Assembly: GCA_965153455.1 (NCBI GenBank)
Contig: OZ234494.1
Location: 23,560,001 to 23,624,000 of the forward strand
Reading direction: 5' to 3'
From: Sphagnum compactum
Taxonomy: Eukaryota > Bryophyta > Sphagnopsida > Sphagnales
Length of the DNA stretch: 64,000 nt
Shown here piece after piece: positions 1 to 13,699 of the stretch. The translations under genes were made by a program, and so were the position numbers. Position 1 is the stretch's first letter; every line of letters begins with the position of its first letter. The notes under the pieces are model-generated. The model ran no database searches. It was given only the letters and a program-made list of their open reading frames with translations, and had not been told where the DNA came from.

Positions 1-1556
1 ATAGTCATCTGAAACAGAAGGCAACTATGACAACATGGATGCATGAATCACCAACACCATGAAAACAATGGCCCAGTGTAGAAACAATTCAGCAATTTAT
101 GCACTACCAGCACCAACCAATGCAACATTGAACTCCTTTCCTTGAATTGGAATTGTTCCACCAACTTAAATGCTCCCCACATCTTCAAAAGCTGCAATAT
201 CATTGCCTTTCACATCACTCAAGAAATTTTGCCTTATGGGTCATTGAGGATGATATGTCGACATGATGAGCCAACCTAGCTTTGCCAATTTAAAATGCAT
301 TCACAATGCACATCCACCCCAAAACATGGCTTTTGGATATCTGTAAAGTGGAACTTGGGTGTCCCCCAACCCCCTGAGATTTTGGCACTGCCTACTTGTT
401 TTCTGTGATCTGCTGGATCTAGCATGTCATCCTCAGCACCAATGGCAACCTATATACCCCAAATTCATAACACCAATCAGTTTATGTAGGCAGAAACATG
501 GAATGCATCACATTTACCAGTTCAATATTCCTCTTTGAAGATGTTGTCCATTAATCCAGGTTGTTCTACCATTTAAATAAGTATCATGCCAGGACCTCCA
601 TCAGGTGTAACCTTACTTGCATTTTACATACAGCAAAATTGTGGTACTTCAGGGACCTACACACAAGATCTAACATGCACACGCCTGCATGGCTCCCTCT
701 ATTGGTTCTATTTTTTCTTTTTCTCCATATGACGCAGAAGAGACTGCAGTGTGCAGTGTGCAAATGATGTTAAATAATGTTGATGCAAGACAACACTTGA
801 TCAATTTGGTCCAAGTCAAGGTACTACAGTAGGTGCTTTATGGCCAGCATCAATGCAACAGGCCTTGGTCAAACTTGGGCGTTCACTACTCTTCATCACC
901 ACCTGGGGGTGGATCATCACAAATTAGATCCTAAGGACACAATCCACATAAGCAATCTCACCTTCTTAATGTCTGCTAATGTCGCCAATGCAGGAACAAA
1001 AGGATCAGCAGTTGCCTCCACAATGTTGGATAGTGTCTGCAATCCCTATCATCACACTTGTCCAAAGACACTGGTTGGACCACTTTCCATAGTTCACAGG
1101 TGTAGTCTATTTGTGGAAGCTTGGTTATGTCACCAACTGTATTCTTGTTCTCATCAGTGGTTGATAAGGAGGTAGTTGGAATTCCTGGGTAGTTCCAACA
1201 AATCCCCTAATTACTGTTTTAACCCTGACACTTCATACATTGGAAACACGGTCAACAGCCACCCTTGCCTAGATTGTGGGGCAAAGATATTCTTTCAGAT
1301 TTTCTTTATAGCATCAGCTAGAAGCATCTTCCTAGTTCTGCATGAATTTCAATTGAATGTGAGGAGTTTTATCTTGTTGATTGATGCTACTACTTTCTGC
1401 CTTGCCAATATTTCACATGTGAAAAAATCATCACTGTCAAAGCAAGCAACCACATTGCATGTGTCACATCCTGACGAACAGTCTTCAAACATCCTCTACC
1501 ACAATTGGGTCATCAGTGAACATGTCAAAGAGGCTATGGTCCACAAAGACAAAGAC

Positions 1557-2218
1557 TTGGAACTGCATGGATTTGAGCTGTTCATGAATATGCTCACTCT
1601 TCAAGCATTGCTACAACTGCCACATTTGTGACAGGCCCTGTGAGAGTGACATGGTTTTGGCTCCACCCCTTCAATGTGCAGCATTATGCCCTTCTCCACA
1701 TTCGATGAGTCCCAGAATCATACAGTCCATATTGCACATAAGCATCCATTTGGAACACTCTTTATGCATACTCAATGCTCCCCCATTTGGTATACATGTT
1801 TGTAAGGCAATTGCTCACAAAGACATAAGACTTTGCAGCCTCCTTGAAGGAAATGTGCATAAATATGCCCTTGTCAAGTGTTTGTAATCCAGCACATGTG
1901 TTGAACAATCAAATGAAAGTGAGCAGGTCAGGAAGCATGGGCTCTTCCCACTACATTTTGCTAAAATAACTGTAGTGCTTTCTCATTCTGTCCAGACTTG
2001 CTGTGCAGAGCTTGTAATCCTGATGCTTCATTGAAAGATGTTGCAAAGTTCAGAGTGCCATCACAGTCAGGTTTGCCTCCACCCATCAGGATTGTAATTT
2101 ATTATTGTCGAGCTAGATTGCCCACTGTACTCTACAATGTGTGAACTTGAGACACCTTCTATTACTGTACAGCCAGAATTCCAAATCCACAGCAGATGAA
2201 GGCCGCACATTCTGCATT
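1557..2218. other. Segment of copy A absent from copy B
   Basis: About 660 bp present in copy A only. In copy B the same interval is replaced by the 4.6-kb insertion at 29527-34095. No gene or known element is recognised here. Confidence 0.7.
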
Positions 2219-2521
2219 GGCCACATATATTCTGTAAATTTTGTGGCCAATGCAGAATGGATACTCAAAGATGCAACCCATGTTATGGGAAGTCAAAACT
2301 TACATTATTTAGACTCTGGTGTCATACCACATACATCCTCATCCATCCAGTAGCAAAAGCAATTACCCTCCTCACCCATGTTCAAAGAGGTTAGGTACCC
2401 AGCCAAGCACATCAGACAGACAATCATCAGAGAAAAGAGCGTAGAAATCAACATCTCACTAACAGTTATGGATTGATTAAATTTCACAGATCAGAACTCT
2501 CATCTTCTTTTCCAGCGGGAG

Positions 2522-2818
2522 ATGAGGAGGATCATGATGATATGTTTCCTGAGCTTGTTGGGGAGGATTGAATGTTCAATTAGCACTGGCAGAAGGCGGA
2601 CTGCTCTAGAATCCAAATCGAGTGCAGGACATTTTGATTGGTACTGCAACAACTCCCAGTACTTTTACAGTGAAGTCCTCAAAGCCTACACACTTTGGAA
2701 AGAGTGTAACTATCTCCTTGAAGGTTTAAGCTGCAAACTGATCTTGGATATGTCTTGGAGTTTACAGGCAAAGTTTTGCCAGAACAAGGCAGCCTTGGAT
2801 TGGACTGACCCACAGTGA
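2522..2818 (+). other. 98-codon open frame kept in both duplicate copies, probably not coding
   Basis: An ATG-started frame of 98 codons has an equally long counterpart at 34395-34691. Reading the two side by side, about ten residues differ and only about two silent changes are visible. That is the reverse of what purifying selection would leave. No domain, signal peptide or family is recognised. It is recorded because the frame survives in both copies, but chance conservation in recent duplicates explains it. Confidence 0.25.
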
Positions 2819-5755
2819 GTTCTTTTCTCCCTGGATTGCAAAGTAAGAGGGAAACCTGAGTGCTTAAGTACATGTGCAGATTCTTGAAATGTTTAGTTTA
2901 CAGTATGTTGCTGCAAAGGATAGATGCTCATGGAGCTGGTGAAATAATTTGTGGTTTTATCATTGGTTTTTGTGTAATGCCGGCTGTTGCATATTGCAGC
3001 ATTGTTGGAGCTTGATTGCATCAGCCACATGAGGAAATCCTTCTCAGGACATGCCCTAAGCCCTGAATCCTGAAGCCAATTCTACAAATTCAAACCAGTT
3101 TCAGGTACAAATGCATACTCTAGGGGTTTGCAGCAGTTCCTTGGTACTATGTAAAGTTAAAGGGCCAAAGCAGTCTCTATTGGATGTGCCCTCTGCTGCA
3201 ACACATGAACTCTGCATCAGTGCCAGCATAGTAGCATGAAGTTTCTGCAATCTACATGTGATTTTGATTCCTGAGATGAACTTCAAGGTTTCTTTCTAAA
3301 TCTGAGATGAAGTCCCTTCTTCCATTTGCATCATTTCTGGCAGAATGGACAAGAAGGGGAAGATTCAAGTCTCACCGAAACTGCAATTGAGCAAATTCCA
3401 AACACATGGCTGGCAATGTAGATGCTAATGAAGAAAGGATATTGTAGGTAATTGTAATTTGCTTTTGTAGATTAAGCTACCTGTTGGAACAGGGGCATTT
3501 TTCTTTTAGCAAAATTACTCTTTAAATCTCTTGTTGGAGGACACTGGTCAAAGTGAGAGTACAGAGTGGCCTACAAATTTGACAGTGCTGGATGGTACAT
3601 GGTCAAAGGCAAAGCTGATCTACTTTGAGGATCCATAGCTGCAGGATGCCACACTACTGATTATTGGCTTCAACATCTGCTCAGAAATGTGGGTACACCC
3701 AGTGCTCATGGACAGTAAAGAGCATTGTCTTTTGTAACCCAACAGGCACTAGAGCATCAGATATGGGGCTTGGAGTCCTGCTTTATGTTTTTTAGCTTCA
3801 CAATCTTATTAAATGCCATTGAATTCCAGGAACACTCTCCAAGAAAATTTGAGATAATAATGTGGAGTATATGAATTACAATGTGCATCTTACACTGTGC
3901 TTTCTCATATGTTGCTCTAGTAATCTACTGTGTTTTCTTTACTCATTATTTTGAGAGTTTCTGTCTCTCACTAACAATAACTGACTTGACATTTGACTGT
4001 TTTGGCATTGGGTGAAGAAGGATACAGAATTAGGTCATCAAGTGAAGATGGGGTTTGAGGGAGTGTGAGGCACAAGTAGTTTATATGAAGGATATGAGGA
4101 GAAAACCAAGCTATGATGAGACTAGTTTTCATAACTTAGTGATGAGAACATAGTAGGGGAGTTGCTGAAAGAAAAGGAAAAATTGTTGCAGCAGACTAGT
4201 AAAATTGATGAAAAGAGTTTTGCAACTGTAAACATGATAGATGGCCTCAGGGAAGTTCACATCCTGAACAGAAGTGCACATAAGAAGTCTGCTTAAGGTA
4301 TCTCTTGATGCCATGGTTGTGACACTCACAAATTGGCACCAGATTTCTCCTGGCAGGATGCAACTGGACAATTTGAATTGAACTTTGAGTGCAACGACAG
4401 TTGGGCAACTGCTGAAAAAGCATACATTCTTCAAGTTTTTAGTGAAATTCATTGTAGAGAAATAAGGATTGAGTGTCTTGCCTGTGAAGCATATATGATG
4501 AGGGAGATCTGTTATTGTGTGTTTTGTGCCTTTAACTGACTACAGTACATATTATTGCCTGGGTTGTGACTAACTAGGGAGCGTTTTTTCCTCAGACATA
4601 TTCTCAGAGTTCACCAATGTTCTCAGTGCAGAGTATGTTCATTGATCTAGATGGATAAAAATATTTGGCACTAACATTTACAGGCACATTGCTCACTGTC
4701 TAAGCCAGAGACTGATGCAGTGATTATGTATGTGACTTCTGCATAGCAGCCATATGGTATCAGTCCCTAATTGGAAAGAGGCAAACAACTGGATTGTTAG
4801 TTAAAAGTCAGGTACCATACCTATGACTCATGTTTGGCACTAATTAATTCTTGAAAGAGCCAGCTGAAAAGAAAGAAAAAATTAAGAGCAGGTTGTCGAA
4901 ATTCTAGAGAACTGAACCCACTTCAAAAGAAAGTAAGTTTGAAACTTATTGGTGGACTTAGCATACTTAGAGACTATTGATGAAATTCTGAAATATTCAA
5001 ATTGGGGCTGCCAGACCCTTTTTTTCAAAAAAATAATTATTTCAACAAAATTTGCTGAACATGAGTCAAAGGTACGGTACTCATTCAATGGTAGTCTTGC
5101 AATTTATTTATTTTTCTCTGTTATGGGTGAACCAGAGCTTCACAGGCTTTGCTTCCACCTTCATAGTAGGGTTGCTTGAGAATGCTGAGGGCATATTCTT
5201 GACTACATAGTAACAAAGGCTCCTTGAAGCCACTCTAAGATCATTTTACATGTGAATGCATCATGTATACTTTGCAAACTCATACATTGGTTGCAGTGAA
5301 GCAGTTCATCGAATAACAATGATTGATTATGGAGTGGACCTCTGAAGTGTTTTGGGAGCTTTTAGATTTTATTGTCATTGGGTTTGCTCCAAGATTTTTC
5401 CATTTACGGTAGGGCTATCTTTCTGGATATGGATGGAGATGAGGCAAGCACTGGAATGATTCTTGAATTCTAACAGTGAACAGGTTTGAATGAATAGATG
5501 GTCATATGGCAATGTTTGGATGCCGGGCTCACCACTCTGTTGTTCACACTGGAAATTACAGCACTCATATGATATGGTTGGCAACATTTTCCTTCAGGCA
5601 TTCAACATTGGCCTAACTGGCTACATCGAGCTCAGTTTTTTCTGGAATGTTATGAATTCTGTCCTAAGTTCAAATTGGGACACTTATTGCCAGTAAGAAC
5701 TGCTGGAATCAAAAGACATGCCATTACAGGAGCCCAGATAAAGGATTGAGTTTTG

Positions 5756-6559
5756 GTTTTGCACATATCAAATGTTTGCTTTTGGAGGTCTCAGATCTCT
5801 TCCTTGGGACCCTGAGGTGAGTCCACTGCATGCAATTTTTAACTTGAAGGGTATACTTGTTGGGAAGTGATATTTCACAATCAATCACTTGTTGATTGTG
5901 CCACATAATGAACCTTGTTCTCTTGTCATTGACAAGCAGGTTATTCTAAGGTCAAATCTCAAGGAATTCCTCATGAAATGTGTAGAGCAATTTACTATAT
6001 AATTGTGGTTTATGGATCCATCTCACAAGATGAGGAGGTAAGCCTTGAGGAAAATCGCAGAAGGAACACAAATAATGATCAACCCCCAAAGGATTATCGG
6101 TCGAACTCTATGAAGAATTAACAAGCATATATTGCAAATTCCAACTAGAAATGTCTTTAAGGATGACATTGTTAAGACTCATGACAAATTGTTTACCATA
6201 GGAACCTTTTTGATTTTTTTCTTGGGTATTCATGTACTCACCTTGGAAATACATTGTTGACCTAAACAATACCCCTTACAGATGCTGCCATAATCCCCTC
6301 TTTAGTGCCATTTTTGTTTGAGTCCTATAGTAGAAAAATATTACCGTGTTGATATAATTCTCCCACATTTAGAATCACTTCATTCTTATAAACTTAGTGC
6401 ACCGTTTTTGTTGAGCACAATCCTTTTGGCGTCATCAATAATATTACTAAAGTTGATGCCGAATATGTAATGCTATTTGGAAAATGTAGCAACAAGTGTT
6501 CCATCCAATTTTGTTCACAGAATTGGACATCCAAAATAAGGAATAATTTCAATTTAACT
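5756..6559. other. Intergenic, nothing recognised
   Basis: AT-rich sequence to the right of the direct duplication. No gene, RNA or recognisable element was seen. Confidence 0.6.
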
Positions 6560-6978
6560 ATGATCATTTGTGTTTCACATTAGTATTGATCCAAATAATT
6601 ATTGGTGTTGTAACGTTGGATTGTAGACCACATGTACACAATGAACATTGTTATACATCTTTTGAGAAATTTCTTCAATCTAAGCTTGAGAACAAAGATG
6701 CAAGATGGAATGTGAGCTTTTCAATGTCAAGTCAAAGGCCCAATATTTTGAACAACCTTGAGGTGTGTTGCTATTAAAACTCCATTTAGGTCGAAAATAA
6801 CATGAAAAGGACTCCTTTAGAAGTAAATCAAATCCAAAACTTATAGTTGAAAACATCTGATCAATATATGGCATATTTAAAGGATGGAAAACTAAAAAAT
6901 TCTAGATCTTCCATAACTCCAAAAGAATTTGCACGAGATATTCTAGTAATGGAAAGACCCTACAAAAACCAAGGTAAT
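6560..6978 (+). repeat. Inverted partner of 37541-37950
   Basis: Around 400 bp here read as the reverse complement of 37541-37950. The inverted partner directly abuts the right end of copy B, whereas here the block lies about 800 bp beyond the right end of copy A. This points to an inversion with deletion in one copy. No coding function is seen. Confidence 0.85.
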
Positions 6979-8150
6979 CCATTTAAAAAAAAAACATCAT
7001 ACCTTTAATTAGAAGTGGCTCATCTAACCATCTAGTTCATAGTTCACTTAAAATTGATTAAATTCTAACAAGGGGTGTGTCACACTGTGACCTTGCCATT
7101 TTCATAAAAAAGTATCTTAAGGCAAAAGAAGAAGAAATATGGAAACTCAAATATTTCACCATGCAAAAATACAACCTTCGAAAAATCCTCAAAAAGAACC
7201 AAAATCCTTCAATATATTATAACCCTATAACTAATCTCAAGTTTCAACACAAGCCAAAATATCATCTGTCAAAAAATCCTCATATAAAAATAGACCTATT
7301 ATTACCCAGGGGCCAAAATCCCTTAGGCGACTATACTTTATAATGAATCTAAACACAATATCCTTGCCTTGGTATGCAAGGCAATAATGCTCGCGTGAAA
7401 TTGAGCCTGTTGGTCATTCCATGTTCAGGGACCTTTCAGCACATGTATGGCATTGACCCACCTGACATAACATCCCCTCTCCCTTCGTCACTTCCTGGCA
7501 ATGGCTGCAAGTTAATGTCAAACATGAACCAACATACTGAGTTTCTGCCACAAGACCCACACTGATGGAAAACTCAAGCAATGGGCAATTACTACCCATT
7601 TGACACTAATAATTATTTTATTTAATGTTGAAAATTTCAAACAGCTATTTTTTTCCAGAAATATTTTTGTGAAGAAAAATAAAATCCAATGGAATATTTG
7701 AGAATATATCATTTGTCGAAACGGAATCCTCAAAATTAATTAATTATTCAATAAACATGTGTCAAAGTGGACAAGGACCCAAAGGTACTATGGTATTCAA
7801 AACAAGAAAAGACTCAATGGTTATCAGGGCCGTTCTCAAGATCCATAACCACAGTCCTCACAAAATCAAATAACTGGTTTCTGCCATATAATCATGGTTC
7901 TCAATTTTTTTGAGAAGAATAAAATATTTGACCATGGAACCATCAGTTCTTTCATAAGAACTGCAATAATGGTCAAACCTGAACAATTGTGGTATTAGTT
8001 TTCTGCAAAATTGAGCATCTTTCGATGAACCAGATTGCATGAAGATGCGCATCAAAACACAACTGTAAAAATACAAAGCCCAGTGGAGTCCTGGGTATGA
8101 TTTGCTTTGAGTGCACACGTTACCCTGGTGTTTTTCTGTTGTACAAAAAA
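6979..8150. other. Intergenic, includes probable 3' untranslated region of the minus-strand gene
   Basis: AT-rich. The segment next to 8151 should hold the 3' UTR and polyadenylation signals of the minus-strand gene. No other gene is recognised; short open frames here look random. Confidence 0.5.
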
Positions 8151-10423
8151 CTATGTCACTAGAACTGGGTCCTTATAGCAGTGGGTTGTATCAACCCCCT
8201 CATACATCTCATGTAATGAATGATCATTGTGCCTGGTTATGTCATTGTCTATACCTGTGCATGAATACTGGGTTAAAACAGATAACACAGTGAGGGCTGA
8301 TTGGTCTTGGCGATGATTGAATCGGTTCGAGCCATCAGGAGCTATACATTGTCTTGTTATAGAACATTCATACCAAGGCCGAAGCAAATCTTGATACGTT
8401 TCTGTGGTGAAACCAATGCGTGAAGCATCACAATTCTGTTGCTGCTTCAGATAGAGGAAATCTGCTTGGAGATATTTGAGCTGTGCTATGTGTGTCCAGC
8501 GTTCAACCCTGCCTTCAGATTTCATGGATGCAAACCCGTAGGCTTTCACCCAGTTCAGTGTGTTCAACAGTGCTGACGCTTTCACAATCCGGCTCCCACC
8601 ATCTAACCATAACACAAAGCCCCGCTCGACTAGTGTTGTATATATGAAGACAGCCTTCCATGCATACTCCCCTGCAAAAATAATTCAACACAGGAAATAT
8701 CAGACAACATGGCGAAGAAAGGTCCACGGGCATGATGGGCAAAAACAAGGGATGTATTGAACCCAGTCAATGAACGTGTTTGTTTGACCTTATAGAGACC
8801 TTGAGGATCAAATACACCAACCGTGAACCAAAAGAATCACCCACCTCTGCCACCTTCATCAATGTCAAAATGGCTTGGATTGATGCGCATCCAATCTGGG
8901 TACTTGGTGAAATTGGGCTTTCTCACCTCTACATCAATATGGTACACTTCCTTTAATTCCCAAACTATGCAATCAAAATTCTTGGTCTCTGAAGAGTTGA
9001 ATTCCTCCATAACCCACACCACTAAAGAAACATTGTAAAGTTTGGACATGATTGGATTTGATGCTGCTTTTCCAACTGATCTCAAAAGAAGAAGTCCCAC
9101 ATGCAAATGATTCCTACTAAAACCTGTCACTATAGTGGGTCTCCATGTTGCCATACTTGGCAGAGTGACTTGCGGAGCTGGATCATCCGGTTCGTCCAAA
9201 TCCACTATTTTCAAATCCTCGTATTGAAACCTATCTGTCCATTTTGCACACGCCTGTTCAACGTATTTCTTTGTCTCACCTACTACAAGAGTTTTACATT
9301 TTGCCTGAAATACACCCAAAAAAAAAGCACAACAAAATTATGCCATAAGGATAATGAGAAGATCACAAAAATCTCAATCATTTACAATGCTAATTAGAGC
9401 ATGATTGCCACAAGGAATCATTGCTGAAGGAAACCAGAGGTTCGGAACTGAAGTTGCACATATGAACAAGATTGATGCATGGTACTAGCGATCTTATTTG
9501 CTACACAAGCAACACCCATGAGGAATTGGAAAGTGCGGAACACAAATGTCGAGCATTTTGTTAAAGTCACCAACTGATCCTGGACCTGTATAATCATAAG
9601 AACGAAAAAAGCAGCTTCTACCTCTGACCAAGATGCTTCAAGAATTGCTTCATGATTATTGCTAGAACTTTTCATAAGAAAATTTCTATTCCTCTTCCAC
9701 AAATTCATGAAAGACCAAGGTTGGGTCTGATCAATATCTGTTTGTTCTTGCTGAGACAGAAATGGGTTTTTCCCTTCTGAACTCTCATAATTGAAAAGCT
9801 GAGATTGATAAGCCAGGAATTGCCTTCAAAGGAATTATGTAACAACACTTGTAAGCATAAGAGGCTAGGGTTAATACCTGTTGCTTGAACTTTGGCAGGT
9901 TTAGAAGGCTTTGGCATGTAGCAGAATGACCAAGTGCATCTCGCACCATCTTGCAAACAACTGAGGTATAATCAACCCGGACTAAAACGCCTTGCAAATC
10001 ATGTTCCACCAATCCCACTTCTTCACCCTCTATGCCTTTGAGCTCAAAAACCATTTGGAAAAGCCTTCGAAGGACAGAAAATGGCAAAGCAGTTTCTGAT
10101 GGTTTCCCACTATCATGTCCAATTACAATCACCACACAAACCTCGTATGCAGCATGATGTTGTGAGTCCCAGGCTGATGATGATGTTGTGGCAATTTGTG
10201 ATGTGTGGAGAAGAAGATGATGGGTTGAGTTTGTGCTGCATTGAGATTTTGGATTACTCAACTCAAACAATGGTGGATCTCTCCTGATCCCCAAGTTCAA
10301 TACACTTTGTATGTTCAGGATTCCAAGAAGAAGAAGTAGGAAGATGGAAACTAGAAAAGGCGTGCACTGTACAGACTTATTTGTCTTGAAGGAAGTACTC
10401 AGCCATATTAGCTTGGAGGCCAT
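8151..10423 (-). CDS. Putative type II membrane protein, glycosyltransferase-like (DUF1647-type), 3 exons, 508 aa
   Basis: Model: exon 1 10423-9878, exon 2 9304-8845, exon 3 8671-8151. Splices are CAG|GT...CAG|G and AGAG|GT...CAG|GGG, giving 1527 nt in one frame with phases 0 and 1. The ATG at 10423 is followed by a short basic N-terminus and one hydrophobic segment (residues about 20-42) with no clear cleavage site, typical of Golgi type II proteins. Further on come a VTGFSRNH-type segment, then GEYAWK (about 336-341), VLWLDGGS (355-362) and HRQDQ (455-459). The YAWK and W-x-D-G/S pattern resembles the uncharacterised DUF1647 (PF07801) group, which has a nucleotide-diphospho-sugar transferase-like flavour. 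The family name is from memory. Substrate and reaction are unknown. An extra small exon inside the 573-bp first intron cannot be excluded. Confidence 0.6.
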
Positions 10424-11300
10424 AATAATCCAGAACTTTTTTTCTCTGGAGCTAATTTCTTAAGAAACCTCTAGTGCCTGGACGTTTGACTTTCTTTTCT
10501 CACAATGTACACTCAAGCACTCAGCACTAGTGTAGTACAATCTAAGACAAATAGGGGAAAAAAAAATGTTGTTGTGTACAGACCTACTGCAAAATACCGA
10601 CCAAAAAAAACAACAAATTTTCATTTAACAGGTATGTCCTTCCTCTCACACGCCATTGAATACACACGAATACAATTGAAGTACACTTCGTCCTTGAACA
10701 AAATATGAAGTCCTTAAGAAGGGGGGGGGGGGAGAAAGTAACAGTTCAACTTTGCTGCTCTTGTTGTTATGTAAGGATTGTTGGCGTACCAGATGCTGCA
10801 AGAACGACAGCGAGAGAGAGAGAGAGAGAGAAAGATGTAGTAATCCGCAATGTAGAGACCTAATTTCCCACGAGCTTCATCAATGTCCTTCGTTGAGGTA
10901 CAATCAGGACTGACTCAGGAAAACATAGTGTTGTCAGTCTAGGAAGATGTCCATTGAATTTTTTTTGTTGAGGGTACTAATTTGTGGGCACGTACATAAA
11001 GGAGGTTGGAGAAAAAAACACTGGGAGCTTGGAGAGACAACACTTGGAGAGCTTCTTCCAAAAGCTTGGAGATACATACATAGCGATAGATACATAATGC
11101 ATGGGCTAAATTCCTTTTTTGCTTTTTTTGTGGGGATTCGATCATTGGGCTCTCCCACGAATCTGAGGAAAAAGTGTGGACTAAAAACAGTCTCTTTTTT
11201 CTGCACGAATACCGGAATTCTCTGTATACCCATTTGCGAGTGTTTTGTAGCGCGAGTTCAAGAGACTAATCAGATTCTTCCGCTTCTTGTTCTTGTTCTT
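10424..11300 (-). promoter_or_regulatory. Upstream region of the 8151-10423 gene with G12 and (GA)n tracts
   Basis: Contains a run of 12 G at 10721-10732 and an uninterrupted GA dinucleotide tract at 10812-10831. Read on the gene strand, the latter is a CT tract. CT/GA tracts are common in plant core promoters and 5' UTRs. No convincing TATA box was placed. The promoter role is inferred from position only. Confidence 0.35.
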
Positions 11301-13699
11301 TGATTCCAGAGAATAAAATTTATTGTGAAAAAGTCAAACCCTCCATGACCACTTTTTTTTTGGTGACATTAATGAATTGTGATTCAAATGTGTATAGTCA
11401 CATTCCATGCAAGCCCTTACAACATTGTGAGTATAGGAAAAAACAAACTTTGTAAAATAGTCCTTGTATGCTAGAATAAAGGTGCCAACAATTGTTTAAA
11501 TTTTTGACATGGCTTATTTTAAGCTCTACTATGCATTATTAGATTTGAAAAAGGTTGTGATTTTTGCGTGTTTTAATGTGATGATCTAATTGAGTTTGAG
11601 CTCCTTGTGTACTTGTCAACTAGATTTTTATAATTGAAATTTATTATTTTCTTAGCAAGCTCACATATATTTGTTTGTTTATGATAGAAAGTTGTTTGTT
11701 TATTTATTTATTTCAACTGGATTCATTGTTGTTAGTTTGCACAACTTGAACACATAGGAACATTAACATTGTCAAAGGGAACTGCAATTTACAAAATCTT
11801 AATATTTGTTCTAGATTTTTATTCATTATAGTCACATTTATTAAAAAAGCTTTGCACATGTTTTGTGCTACTAATGAATGTGATACAAGTGATTCAAAAA
11901 AATGGTGTTTCTTACTAAAATGGATGGTTATCAAAAAATGTGTGACACAAATAAGAATGTGACAAAAGTGTGTGATTATAAAGGGGGTTTATTATATCAC
12001 CACAAAAGCTTTCGCAATATATCTCGTATTAAAATTTGATTTTTGGAATTTAATGTCTTAGTCCCAAGGTAAATTGGATGGTTTAGTATTTTATTTTATT
12101 TATTTTATTTTGTCATGTTGCTTGAGTGGTGACCATCCATAGTGATATTTTGCCAAATATGGCAATAGTCAAAATATGAAAGTAGAAAAATGTTTAGTAT
12201 ATCTTAAGCATTTTTTCATGTTGTGGGTAATTGTAGTGAATTTTGGCAATCTTTTATTTCTTTTCATTTTTGGGCAATTTTTTCAAAATAGTGAATTTGT
12301 GATAAATTGTTCCTTTTTCAAAAAAATTCACAAAATGGCAAAAGATGGCTACCAAATTGGTTTGTTAATCGCAAAGATGGCACATTCATTTTTCGGCTAG
12401 GGGGTTCAATTGATCACATAAGAAAATATTTAACTCTAAAATTATGTTAAATAATACATGATCATAACCATGTGGCAAGAACCCACCACATGTTTGGTAA
12501 TGTGGATACATGTTTTTTCATGCTTGAATTAATGTGGCTACCGAATGTACCACAATGTAAAAAATGTGGCAAAAAAGTCTAAATATGATAGTTTTTAAAA
12601 CTATTGATTGGCAAATGTAATTTAATATGCAAAATGTGAATCCTACCCACCCACAACAATTTAAACATGTGCCAATTAAATAGTGAGGCTTGAAAATATT
12701 AAACAGGACATTTACATTCAAGCTAGAAATCAACTTGAGCATGCCATGATGTAAGCCACCATCTTTCAGGCCACTCTGACCGAAAAACATCACACATATC
12801 AATGCATATTCATGTAGTGACACCTCCATAAAATTAAGATATTACAAAAGACACAAGCATAAACAACTTTATACAATGGCACATTGGGGATTTTTTTTCA
12901 ATGCATCAGGGATTACATTGTCAATTTTGGCCTTTTCCTCCCCCACTAGAAAAATGTAGTTGAATTGAACCAAATGTGTCCTTCAAATCTACACAACAGA
13001 TTGTCACCCATTGTTCATATGATTTGCAAATCAATAATAGCTACCAAGCAAAACATATCATATTCTTCCATTAAATCTAAAAGATAATTTGAAAACTTAA
13101 ACTTGTAAAGGGATGCAAATACCATGTTAAATGTAAATTTGTCATGAAGGTCACCTTCTTTCCAATTTTATGTTGAAACTCAAAGAAGTTGGCTTCTACA
13201 AGAATGAGTAAACCAATTTTTGGACTTTTTGAAAAAAATTGCAAAGTGCCTGTCATTTGAATGACCATATTTGATAGGTACATTCAAATTTTTTTTATAG
13301 GGACTTAGTTTAAGGATAGAACTTGAATACGTATATGTTCCATTCATTAAGTTTTCATAATCAAGAAAAAAACAAGATATGGACTTTCAAAGTCAAACAT
13401 TATGGACTATAATATTGGCAACAATTTTTTCTATGGACTTTGAAATGGTCCAATAATTTATGATGTGGTGTAAGGGACTTGATTTCTATTAAATAACATA
13501 TTACAAAAATTAAGTTTGAAATTTTTTGCATGATATCATTTGTAAAATTGGACTTGGAACACCCACGACTACAACAAATTTTGAAATGACCCAATTTTCA
13601 TAGTGCACAAATGAAAGAAACATCCATCATTTTCCATATGATTATTTTCATAAATACCAAAAACTTCTTGGAGAAAACAATCTTTTTCATCATGTTAGC
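11301..13699. other. AT-rich repeat-derived sequence
   Basis: No gene recognised. Bases about 12110-12360 resemble 19655-19870 (same order of short words around a TTTTGCCAAAT motif), so part of this stretch belongs to a dispersed repeat. Polypurine/polypyrimidine and A/T runs are frequent. Confidence 0.55.
12110..12360 (+). repeat. Dispersed repeat, diverged copy at 19655-19870
   Basis: The two stretches share an ordered series of words, including a GATATTTTGCCAAAT-like core, CTTAAGCAT and TTTCATGTTGT, in the same orientation. Identity is moderate, so these are old copies. The element class is unknown and neither end has a defined terminus. Confidence 0.6.

Larger units (their letters stand above)
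1..5755. repeat. Segmental duplication, copy A
   Basis: Bases 1-1556 match 27974-29526, and 2219-5755 match 34096-37540, in the same order and orientation, with scattered substitutions and small indels. The copies are about 28 kb apart. Copy A starts at or beyond the left edge of the window. No gene could be recognised in it: reading frames are short, broken and differ between copies. The duplicated DNA could be an old transposon or a duplicated gene remnant; neither is proven. The match is seen directly, but percent identity was not computed. Confidence 0.9.

Noticed and set aside
840-1631. Open frames of copy A as genes
   Set aside because: The matching frames in copy B are shortened or shifted by indels, and several start with GTG or TTG rather than ATG.
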